NCBI RefSeq assembly: GCF_000801105.2
Contig: NC_079519.1
Location: forward strand, 32,153,288 to 32,217,287
DNA: 64,000 nt
Origin: Raphanus sativus
Taxonomy: Eukaryota; Streptophyta; Magnoliopsida; Brassicales; Brassicaceae
Reading direction: 5' to 3'
The notes beneath the pieces were generated by a model. The model saw only the letters and a list, made by a program, of their open reading frames with translations, was not told the origin of the DNA and ran no database searches. The position numbers and the translations under genes are program-made. Below are positions 54,185-64,000 of the stretch, piece by piece; the stretch's first letter is position 1, and the number at the start of each line of letters is the position of its first letter.

Positions 54185-54469
54185 TGATTATTATATGTGT
54201 TTCTTTTTCATGGATCTATACTTGTTAGAACTTGAGTTCTTTTCTTTGTCTATAGATTTTCATTAGACTAATAGTTTTCTATATAGACATTCGTTATCCA
54301 AAAAAAAGACTAACAGGTTTATTTCGTTCTTATTTCAGTCACAGCTGTTCTTATTTGGACATGACAAAACGAACGTACACATACATATTGACAAAAGATT
54401 CTAGAAGGAACAAACTGAGACACGATAAGTAAAATTACATAATCGACTTTCCAAGAGAAACCCGCAGTT
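54185..54469. other. Oleosin 3' region
   Basis: Spacer and probable 3' untranslated region of the minus-strand oleosin. A possible micro-insertion lies at 54264-54319 (agactaa repeated, insert ending ttatcc plus A7), with imperfect duplication. Confidence 0.4.
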
Positions 54470-55579
54470 TTATGTGTGCCTCCTTGTTTTGCCCGGCTCA
54501 TTGGCCTCAGTGGTCAGACTAGTATCATGTGCTTCATGGGCCTTATCCTGCACATACTGACCCATGTCTTTTCCCTTCTGCCCAGCATAGCTTACAGCGT
54601 CAGCCATACGCCTCTTAGCATAGTCAAATTGCTCCGGCACTGTGTCACTCGTCCCACGGAGGTAGTTTAGGACCCATGAGACCGAGCTTAAACCGGTCAA
54701 ACCAAACAACCCAGAAGCCAAGATTGCGGTCACAGCTAGCCCGATGGTGATAGCTGCCGGCACAATCACGGGACTGAAGAGGAGGAAGAGCGGAACGGAG
54801 AGCATCAAACCTATCACTGAGCCGGCTAGAGTGAGTCCAGCCAGGGCTAGCAGTGAGCCGCCAACTGGAACGCCTACTATAAGTGCCACGACCTGCGAGT
54901 TTATTTATTTAGTTGTTTGTTTAGACCCTTTTTAATGTCAATACTCAAAACTGTAATAAATCAAAACAATGACCATCTGGATATATGATCCTAATATATA
55001 CATGCATGCATACACATGTAAATGGTGCTGTCGTGGAAACTCTAATTTAAATTATATTTTTAATTGACATTTTTGCATATCTTGTTTAGGAATCCCATGA
55101 CTTGAAAATAATATTCCATCCGTTTCGATTTAATTGCGGGAAATTTAGTTTTGAAATAAGTGTCATTTTTGAGTTTTATTAAGTAGATTCTTCATTTTAT
55201 TTTTTATTGGTTTAAATGTGGTTAAATGTATATGTAATTGTGTTTTATCTTGCAAATATAAAAAGTCATATATTTTTTTAATCTGTGTATATAAACTTAG
55301 AACGATAATTAAAATGAAACGATAGTTAAAATGAATCTAGGAAGTATGGACTAACGAAGTTGAAGTTCAAAACTCATGATTTTTGACATTATTTAAAATT
55401 GCAAGAAAAAGAAGTTAAAGAGAACACAAAAGTACTTGGTTACTGGAGGGGCCGCTACTCTTGTAATCAGCACGACCACCATAACCATAACCATAACCGA
55501 CATCACCTTCATACTGCGGCTGAAGATGAATTCGCTTGTCATTTGGGTCAACATGCACACGCCTGTCTACATTCGCCAT
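54470..55579 (-). CDS. OLEO4: Seed oleosin, OLEO4 type
   Basis: Two exons, 55579-55436 and 54892-54470, phase 0, 188 aa. Exon 1 codes a polar Gly/Tyr-rich N-terminus (MANVDRRVHVDPNDKR...GDVGYGYGYGGRADY). Exon 2 codes the long hydrophobic hairpin with the proline knot (PLFLLFSPVIVPAAI) and an amphipathic C-terminal part (GTSDTVPEQFDYAKRRMADA). Oleosins coat seed oil bodies and keep them small. The intron of 543 nt contains a MITE-like sequence (55114-55344) and an RY-type catgcatgca (about 55001-55011), a motif bound by B3 seed regulators. Matches At3g27660 in sequence and place. Confidence 0.95.
55114..55344. mobile_element. Stowaway-like MITE in the oleosin intron
   Basis: The left end ttccatccgtttcgattta and the right end on the opposite strand (cttcctagattcattttaa) are weak inverted termini. 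TA lies on each side (55112-55113, 55345-55346). Confidence 0.45.
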
Positions 55580-56090
55580 ATCGATTGATATGATTTGAAA
55601 CTACAAATTCTAAGAGATCACAGAGGGTAGATGAGATATATATATAATTTGATATTGTAACACAAGATATATATAAATGGGATTGAAAAAAATATAGTAG
55701 TAAAAAGGAGATTTGGGATGAAGAGAAGAAGACACGTAAGAATGTGGTGAAGGAGGTGTGGCTTTGCATGATTCCCAAGTTTCATTCATTACCTGATCAT
55801 CTTTTTGTTCTTCTCGCCCACCGTATTCAAATAAAACAAACAATACATTCGGTTTATACAAATGCTCTCGCCTCGATGCGTCCAGATGCACTTGTATGCC
55901 ACACCCATCTTTCCATTTTTCTTTTTTGTTATGTTTTTTTTTGTTATGTTGTTTGACAAACTTTCAGTTATATATATAATCCTACATATTGGTAATTAGT
56001 TCAACCCGCTAAAAGAATAGTTTAAAATATTACATCGATCCAAGTTTAAGTTCAAAATACAATTCTGTCTTACGCAGCAGAAGTTAACGA
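55580..56090 (-). promoter_or_regulatory. Oleosin upstream region
   Basis: A TATATATATA run at about 55637-55646, some 60 bases upstream of the ATG on the minus strand, is the likely TATA box. An RY-like gcatg core lies at 55765-55769. Expected to drive seed expression. Confidence 0.5.
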
Positions 56091-56106
56091 GAAAAAAGTT
56101 GTTTTT

Positions 56107-56332
56107 GGGCGGGACATCGTGGTCCAGTGGTAGTGAACGGGTCCTGTATGCAAACACATTCTGGATTCGATTTTTCTATTGCAAAAAACTAATCTACATT
56201 GTTCTTCTCACCACGGCTATAGATCCATCCGTTTGAATATCCAGGAGAAGGTATGTTGTGGATTATACCTTCTATACCCAGAAATTAGGTCTGTATTTAT
56301 AATAGATCCGAGTTAAAAAAAATTTTTACAAA
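56107..56332 (+). mobile_element. tRNA-derived SINE
   Basis: Starts gggcgggacatcgtggtcca with an A-box-like tggtccagtggtag (about 56120-56133) and a B-box-like ggattcgattttt (about 56162-56174), and ends in an A-rich tail. The flanks gaaaaaagttgttttt (56091-56106) and gaaaaaattgttttc (56333-56347) are near-identical. It is not a functional tRNA: no acceptor or anticodon stem can form. Confidence 0.7.
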
Positions 56333-56347
56333 GAAAAAATTGTTTTC

Positions 56348-59106
56348 TTTTTCTTCTTAAATAACTTTATAATACCCTAAACATTAAATTTAGTCTTAAA
56401 CTTTTTTGAGAACCTTAGGAATCAAAACATAATTGAATAGGATGACTATGTCATATGATTCGCATGCATGTAAATGTGCCCAGTTGTGGTTGGACTTGGG
56501 GTAAGGGCCATAGTTGCATTTGTTGGGAAACAAAGTTTGGGACAGTTTGTGTTGTCTGCTTACATAGTCTTTGTAAATCAAATTGAAAAAGTCTCTCCGG
56601 TTCGGTCTAGAGTTGGAGCCTACTGAAAATTTGGTGATAAATTTATCTATTGGACTTGTTCTCCCCTAATAAAATCGTACTGCCTAAATCGGATATCGTT
56701 GGACCGTTCTGGACCTAGTTCTCTGCTTATCCGAATTACAAAGCTACTATAAGAGATCTACTACACAGTTAAACAAATATTGAATAAATAATCCTAATAA
56801 TTATACGCTTCATTAGTATAGGTTTTCAAACCGGCTAGACCAATTCCAAAACCAGAGATCAGGCGGACTAAACCATTGGATATGATACTCTAAGAAGAGA
56901 AAACAGTCACCACGGAAAATTAGTTTGGGTTTCAAGTTTCAGGTCTGCATTATAATAATGTCAATTATGTCACAAATTGTATATATTGTCTACGGTGTAA
57001 CACGAGCACACTATGGTGGCCCGTCTATATATGTTTATTGTACAAGACCAGAATAGGTTTGGTCGCTTTTGTAACACGAGCACACTATGGTGGCACAGTG
57101 GCTTAGTTAGTACTTTTTCTCAAGTTGTCTGATCAGAGAAAACGACGTCTTCCATAGAACAAGGCTTTTTCATTTGTTTCTGTTATTGAACCTTTTTAAG
57201 TTATTGGGCGGTTTACTGGTAGTCCACTGCTAATTGATAATGATGAGATGACAAACTTCTCTATCATTCTCATGTTCCACAATTTGGCTTATATATGGGA
57301 ATTATGCGTTTCTTATGTGTGCCCTTCGCCTTTCTGACTATGATTGATCGAACCAGTAACATGTTAGGTCTATGGCTCAAATCGCAAGTACTAAAATAGT
57401 AGGTTTCTTTGGAACAAGGACATTTCACCGTATGTCCATCCCTAAGGGCAATTTTTTTTAACAACAATTAACTAATAGCCTAAGAAATCTTTGGTTCAGA
57501 TAACCAAGGCGGATGTAGAGAATCGACATATAATATAGCTGAAGAAGAATTCTTCGCATCACGTGTAAGCTTGTCCGCCATTGTATTTTGTGTTCCTAAA
57601 AACAATTTTATCGGTTGAGATGTGGAAAAAAGTATCTCAAAGTATTTATTTTACTAATTTACTATAATACATCTTTGTGGATAATTGTTCTTCTTCAGGC
57701 ACTTAAAAATTGCCACTTATCCAAAAAAATCTTAAGGGATTCTCTAAACATCCTAAATAAAACCCATTACTGTATTTTCTTTTCTCTTCTTTTCATTTTA
57801 TTTTATTTTTATTTCTAAGATATCCTATTAGAAACAAACGTTGGACGTTCTCTAAAGTTTCTTGAATATCTAAACAAACAAATATTATATTTTAATACAA
57901 TTTATCTTTTGTTTAAATTTAATACTAATCGAATAATATATGGACATGAAAGTGACACCCATTGGCTGAATACTTCATGGTATTTCATAGTTTCCGAAAT
58001 TTGGTTCGATTTCGGTCTTTCAGTTTTTGGTTCTAAAAAAAATCCTTGAATATTTATGATTTTTTATTCAATTTCGGTTCTCAGTTCAATTCAGATAACA
58101 ATTTAAAAATTGGTTAATATCCAATAAAGTATTTGATTCTAATTCGGTTTTGGTTTTTGGATAACTAATGTGAGCGTCAGTTTTTCGAACTTTAGATAAA
58201 ATAATGGATAAATCAGATAAATTTAAATACTACATATTAAAAAAATGTTGTATTTTGATCCTTTTAAATAATTCAGATATTTTAAAACATTTTGGATTTA
58301 AAACATATTTAATTTTTTCGGTTAGTTCCGTTTATAACTAGTATATCAAAAAATATTTAGTGATTTTAAATTAAATATAATTAATATTTCAAATATCTAA
58401 TCTATTAATTTAGGGTTCTATTTTTATCTACCATTAACAAGTTATAGTAGGACCACTTGAACAATTAGTTAATATGACATATTTGATTAATTATACTAAT
58501 AATAAACTAACTATAAAATTGAAACTTTTCGTAATTATAACAAAATCTGTTGAAAAAAATCTAACAAAATCTTACTTAAATATTTAAACTTTTTTAAAAT
58601 AAGATATTAATTAATTTCTTAATTAGTAATATAATATTTTATAAATCAAAGTTAACTAAAATTTTATTATAAAACAAGAAAATAAAAATTATATAATATT
58701 TTGTAAATCATATAATTATATTCGGTATTATATAAAAATAGAAGTGCTATGTGAATTTAATATGAAAATATATTAAATAGGTAAATTAACAAAAAAAAAT
58801 GTTTCATTTAAATAAATTATCACTCACCCGTAAAATGAGTTGAAATTCATAAACTATATAATATTTTTTTACAAAATAAATTTATTAACATAGGTTACAC
58901 TTTTATATCTACAACTATATATTATAATTTTATTTATTTTGAAACTCTCAACAATATATTTTTTTTAAAAACTATGTACAAAAATATAATAGTGTATAAT
59001 GACGTTTAATTCATATGCTATTTAAAAAATGTTAATAGAAAACTATGAAATTTTAATAATTCATTTAAAATATTAATGATAAATCAAATTTAATTATATT
59101 TTTTAA
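56348..59106. other. AT-rich spacer with minor repeats
   Basis: No gene supported. gtaacacgagcacactatgg plus tggc is repeated at 56997-57020 and 57071-57094. A ttcggttt-type degenerate repeat resembling the hAT-like family lies at about 57960-58330. Confidence 0.45.
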
Positions 59107-59115
59107 TTATAACAA

Positions 59116-59584
59116 GAGAAATTGCCAAAAATACCATTTTCATAGTACCACTTTTCATGTTTACACTAACCACTTTTACCACTACTTTTAATGAAAGGTT
59201 TTGATTTGAAGGTTTAAGATTTAGGGTTTAGATTTGATGTTTTAGAGTTTAAGGTATATAGTTTAGGGTTTAGAGTTGAGAATTTAGGGTTTAGAATTGA
59301 GGATTTAGGGTTTATAGTTTAGACTTTAGGGTTTAGGGTTTAGGATATTGAATTCAGGGTATATAGTTTAAGGTTTAGGGTTTAGAGTTGAAGATTTTGG
59401 GTTTAGGGTTTAGAATTAGAGGTTTAGGATTTAGAATTTGGGATTAGAATTTTGAAAAGCATATAAAAACAAATATATAAGAGTTTTTACCATTTCAATA
59501 AATAAGGTATTTTTGAAAATGTATCTTTAGTGGTGGTAAAGATGAATAATGGTACCTTGAAAGTGGTATTTTTGAAAATTCCCC
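59116..59584. mobile_element. MULE-like MITE filled with telomere-like repeats
   Basis: Terminal inverted repeats of about 55 bp (left gagaaattgccaaaaatacc, right on the opposite strand ggggaattttcaaaaatacc) are flanked by exact 9-bp duplications ttataacaa (59107-59115, 59585-59593), the size typical of Mutator elements. About 59200-59450 consists of degenerate ttagggtttag units. Confidence 0.85.
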
Positions 59585-59593
59585 TTATAACAA

Positions 59594-60394
59594 AATATGT
59601 TGAGAAAAATTGGAATATTACCAAAAATTAAAATATCTTTTTATAAAATAATGTATTAATGTAGTAACAAAAACAAATTCAATATGTATGTAATTTTCCA
59701 AACTCAAAAATAGTAGTGTAATTTTCAAAATTTTTTGACAAAACATAAATTTTGAAAATAAAATATTCAGATTAAAAATGATAATAATTCAAATTTTACA
59801 AAAGATAAAATCATATATAATAAAGAACAATTTTTTGAAATGCATCGTGGAAAAACAAACTATATATGTTGTATAAATTAAAGCAATATAATATTTTGAA
59901 ATATTAATTAAAAATTAACAATAAAACTTAATATCATAACATCCAAAATATCCTATATTAATAAAATTTACTAAAATAATATGATAGATGTTACCATGTA
60001 TAAAATTTACTAAAATATTAGGGATATATTATTTTTAAAAAGTGGTACGTAAAATACTAAAATAATATATGTTAAAGTATATATTTTTAAACACAACATG
60101 TAAATGTAAATTATCTTAAACATATTTCTTTTCCATAATATAAATAATTTTTTTAAAAATGTATCATAGCAAAATGTATAAAATAAAGAAAAAACATATT
60201 TTAAAGGAAGTTATCTATTTGATTATTTCATATTGTTATTTTATTTTACCTAAGTCGAAAATATATTAGCAAGTAATAGAAAATAATAACAAAGTAAATG
60301 TATTAAAAATTACTATATATTAATAATATCGAATAAAAAGTATAAAAATAATATTATAGAATTATAATATCAAATACATTTAAAATGAAAAAAC
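59594..60394. other. Very AT-rich spacer
   Basis: No gene. Probably the body of the Helitron that ends at 60424. Confidence 0.4.
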
Positions 60395-60424
60395 ATCCGC
60401 ATAGACGTTCGGATTAAAATCTAG
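60395..60424 (+). mobile_element. Helitron 3' terminus
   Basis: A short TCCG...CGGA hairpin, then ATTAAAATCTAG followed by T. The 5' end is not certain; tctaccattaac near 58428 is only a weak candidate. Confidence 0.6.
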
Positions 60425-62014
60425 TATAAATTATATTTTAGATATTTATGTACTCATTCAATTCTCGGTTTCAAAATTGTAAGAGCCATTTGAAATTTTG
60501 AATATTTGCCTATTTGGTAATTTTTTTCTCTTTCACCTTTTTATATTATTTTTTGGATTAAAACCCTATAAAAGCTTTCGTTGTAAGTGCTGTTAATACA
60601 AATAGTTTCGCTGGAGTTTTATATGGTCATCAACTTCAGAATTTGAATACTGAAAAATTTTCGACCCAACAAAAAAATAATGTTGGAAATGTTACTTGTG
60701 TGAACCCGTGACAGATAATTAATTATAGATTAGGTTTTTCTCATTTGAAATTTTCATAAGGTGTTAATTTTCTTTTCAAACCGTAAACCATTTGTTATCA
60801 TTTTGTAATTATCGCAACAAAGGAAAACTATAGGAGAACTGAAGGAGACTGAACAAGATGGGAGGGAATAATAGAGGAAAAGTCTAAAGATGTGTACAAT
60901 ATGAGATAATATATCACATGGCAAAACAGTCATATTTCTGCAGTAGACAGTGATAGTGTAATAAATAAAATGTTAAAATAAATAAAAAATGTTATAACTA
61001 AATGATAGCAGAAAATGTACCTTATAGTTATGTTTCTGAATCTGACTCAACATCGTTTTGTCAAATTTAACGATTGACTAACACAATATTAATCAAGGTA
61101 TGTTTTACAATACGGTTTAGAGTTCAAGTATACAATTCAAATTAGTTTTTAGTTTAGATCGTATTTGTTACTTATATTTTATTTGGATATTAAAAGGCAC
61201 GCCACTAATAGTAAATGTCGAAAGAGGCTATTTTCCCGTATCAAGCACACATGTATTGATCACCATCTGCCAAAGCATCGCTGTCTTCTACGAATGTAAT
61301 CTTCATAGACACCAACACAATGAAACTTCTCCTATCACGCCACTGTATTACTTTTTCTAGTAATTCAAGAACTAATACATAAATTCTTAACAATTGCATC
61401 TTCAGTCTTTCCCTTTTATGTATGTGCATTCATTATAGCTAGCTTAAAAACCACATATTTAATCTCTTTCTACGAATCATATCATAGTTGAAAACTAATT
61501 CGAAAATCATCACCCTCCAAATCTAGGTAGGAATTCTATGACACCATCTTTATATATCCTCATTTAAATTTGTCCTACTTAATGAACTAGTTTTCGTCCT
61601 CATCCTCCAAGATTTCACCAATATTTTAGATGGTCTGTTCTTATACAATTTTAAGCGCATATAAAACGAAAAAATAAAATGCAAAAAGTAAAAGATACAA
61701 AAAATTATTAATAGAGTTTATTTTCTACATCCCCATAACCTCCTCCAGATTTCATTCATAATTTACTATTGCTATATCCTATTTATTTTTCCAAACTCAG
61801 CAAATCCATATATCACAAAACACGATTTTCCATTCAGTTCCAGCTTCATAACATATGTCTATATTGCCTCATAAAGTACTTCATGAATTAATACAAAAAA
61901 TCTTAACAAAATACATCTTCAAACATAAGATTAAACAGATAATGTATTCAATGCAAAATTTAATATATAGTTCATATACTTGTGATAAAAGATAAACTAA
62001 CGCTTTAAAACACA
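60425..62014. other. AT-rich spacer
   Basis: No gene or clear repeat recognised. Confidence 0.4.
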
Positions 62015-62226
62015 CTTAATTATGACCCACGCTTAAAAAGGTGGGTATATTTTTTGTTTTACATTTTTTTAAAATATAGTTTTTATATTTGTATTTTTAG
62101 TCATATTTATATTTTTGTATAATATTTTTCTTAAATGATTAATAAGAAATTTTACTTTATTCTATTAAAATAGTTGGACTATACATATATTAATGGACTA
62201 TGATGCTGTTTTAATAGAATAATAGA
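62015..62226 (-). mobile_element. Short diverged Helitron
   Basis: The minus-strand 3' end has hairpin CCCACCTTTTTAAGCGTGGG followed by TCATAATTAAG, a decayed form of TCAAAATCTAG. The 5' end TCTATTATTCTATTAAAAC is at 62226, preceded by A. Confidence 0.4.
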
Positions 62227-63722
62227 TAGATATCAAAATTTAGCTATGTAATAAACCATATTCACTTTATAATTTTAAAACGGTTTGTTTCCGGTAATTC
62301 TTTCCACATAAAATCGGAATTGATTACAAAATCGTAACACTTTTGACTTTACATGAATATCTAAACTTGTAGTTTAATAAAAAAATCGATATTATACTTT
62401 TTACTCTTTTAATATGATCATCAATCACAACTAATCCAAAAATAGAGTTATGAGTGGGTCAATTGGTGAGTTGATTTGTATGTGAATATATTTGGTTTGT
62501 TAGGTAGCCGCCAAATGACATGAATGAGAATGGACCGACTTTAAAAAGAGATTCCCTATGAAGATGTGCTTATATAATTAAAGGTAGTAGATTTCATGTT
62601 TTCAGCAATTGATTATTTATTTAATTTTTTCTCATGTCGACAAATTTTATAAAATCACTCGACTTTCGAATATTTTCAAACTTAAGCAAAAAGAAACATC
62701 GAATATTAGCAAAATGATGTTTCTGACCAGTGACTAGCGTGTGGAAATCTAACAACTAATTATTAGCCTACTTTCCCGTGAGTCTATTAAAACTGTCGAC
62801 ACTAAGATATACTGTATGCTTTTAAATATCTTAATTCAATATTAATATTGCTTCCTTGACATTATACACAAACCCGATCATAAACACTATGATGCATGGT
62901 TGAACTTCAAAATACTTGGTTAAATCTGCTAGCTAACTTCAACCAAAAGTGTTTCAACCAACTTAAATCATCTTGTTAGACTATAGGAAACTTTGATTAA
63001 TTTGAACAAGGAGAAGATCGCATTGAGCTGTATAGTATTTGCTTTGATATCAGGCATATAGCTAGAGATTTTACGGTGGTCTCCTTTACTTTCATACATA
63101 GAGAAAATTATATGGCTGATTGGATTTCAATAACTCACTTATAGTGCTTGTATCGGCTGTTTTAAGTTGATTATAAAAATAACAGTTTTGACCCAAAAAA
63201 AGGAATAAGGTTGTGAGTACTCCCGTTTGGAGTTTGTGTGAGTAAATAAAATAAACAAGTTCAAGTCATTGAAAGGTAAGTCTGATTTGATCCAATGATA
63301 TTTTGTTAAACAAAGATAGCCATAAATATGTTGTTAACTAATCAACAAATAAGTTTATCTAACATCGAATTAAGTAGATTTTACATGAACTGAGATATCT
63401 AACATTTTTGTTTATTTGTCACGAGAAAAAAACTAGTTTCACTACCTTCTTACAGTATCCTCACTTGGAACTTATAATTAAGAACGCATCACAAGCACAT
63501 ACATGAATTAATTATTTCCTTATTCAACATATTCAAAAGTATCCGTTGACCTCCCATGTAAAAGTAAGTACAATTTAAATTACAAAGACGCATAAGTATG
63601 TACATACACATACATATACATTACATACACATACATACGAAGATATCCTTATCACTTCCATCACATCAACCGTTCACTCTCTCAAAGAATGATTGATGGA
63701 CTAAACAACTGTCGTTTACCAG
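62227..63722. other. Spacer 3' of LBD25
   Basis: No gene recognised. A catacacatacata-rich simple repeat at about 63598-63642 probably belongs to the LBD25 3' region. Confidence 0.4.
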
Positions 63723-64000
63723 TCAACCTCTCCGTCCACCATACGCCGACGTTTCACCGCCTAGACAACTAGCATACCTCATGAGATCAGCATTTGTCTC
63801 CTCTAACTCCCTTTGCAGCCTCAAGACCTCTCTTTGAAGCACCGAGATGGCCCCAACGCAGCCATAAACTGGATCTTTTAGCCGTGCCTCCGCTTCGTAA
63901 GCCAGCGAGTTCACCGCATCTTCCCGTTGATGCGGGGCCACTTCATGAAGGATCTTGCTCACGTTGCTTGCTCCAAATATCCGGTGGACGTTAGCAAACT
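63723..64000 (-). CDS. LBD25: LOB-domain transcription factor, C-terminal part (cut by window edge)
   Basis: Minus-strand frame open to the window end, stop at 63723-63725. It contains the GAS block start (FANVHRIFGASNVSKIL), the conserved DAVNSLAYEAEARLKDPVYGC region, and the leucine-zipper-like coil (VGAISVLQREVLRLQRELEE) of class I LBD proteins. The CX2CX6CX3C DNA-binding motif lies beyond the edge. These plant-specific nuclear regulators act in lateral organ and root development. Assigned to LBD25 (At3g27650) by synteny; the family is certain, the member inferred. Confidence 0.85.
   Translation of the reverse strand, partial: FANVHRIFGASNVSKILHEVAPHQREDAVNSLAYEAEARLKDPVYGCVGAISVLQREVLRLQRELEETNADLMRYASCLGGETSAYGGRRG

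Noticed and set aside
56107..56180. A second tRNA gene
   Set aside because: Only the A-box and B-box resemble a tRNA; no cloverleaf forms, and the 226-bp unit with flanking duplications is a SINE.

Overview
The window is nuclear DNA from a Brassicaceae plant, most likely Brassica or a close relative. I base this on gene content, on GC-poor transposon-rich spacers and on Brassicaceae-type SINEs, Helitrons and MITEs. The recognisable genes follow, in strict descending order, the Arabidopsis chromosome 3 block as I remember it: GL1 (At3g27920, 1.9 kb), NQR (At3g27890, pseudogene, 5 kb), plastid RPL12 (At3g27830-50, 10 kb), MYB21 (At3g27810, 21-23.5 kb), ARIADNE (At3g27710/20, 34 kb), LHCB2 (At3g27690, 36-37 kb), an RST1-like relic (At3g27670, 38.5 kb and 51.2 kb), an OLEO4-type oleosin (At3g27660, 55 kb) and LBD25 (At3g27650, right edge). 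Many intervening Arabidopsis genes are missing, as expected for a fractionated copy of a triplicated genome.

Layout: 1-10.5 kb holds the 3' exon of GL1 beside an assembly gap, a SINE with perfect target duplications, a dead NQR copy, a Stowaway MITE, a tRNA-Pro gene and RPL12. 10.5-21 kb is repeat-rich. It contains a very young LTR element (13135-17071, identical LTRs) whose single 1107-codon ORF is stitched from host gene fragments (RH7-like helicase, ubiquitin-like, WEB coiled coil), plus several hAT-like non-autonomous elements. 21-24 kb is MYB21 and a possible decayed MYB exon. 24-33 kb is AT-rich with a Helitron, a Tourist-like MITE, a LINE relic and an Athila-like solo LTR. 33.7-37.5 kb carries ARIADNE and LHCB2. 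38.95-51.2 kb is one intact 12.3-kb Tat-type Ty3/gypsy retrotransposon with an unbroken 1966-aa gag-pol on the minus strand and a separate four-exon, 979-aa gene on the plus strand. 51.2-64 kb holds a Helitron, the oleosin, another SINE, a MULE-like element filled with telomere-like repeats, and the truncated LBD gene.

The host genes are unrelated single-copy loci, not an operon or cluster. Three observations stand out: (1) the bidirectionally coding Tat element with its own spliced antisense gene; (2) the gene-fragment-carrying LTR element; (3) at least a dozen micro-insertions of 13-30 nt, each ending in an A-run and flanked by perfect 10-18-bp target duplications, which look like extremely truncated retroposition events. 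Homology statements come from sequence recognition without database searches; Arabidopsis locus numbers are from memory.
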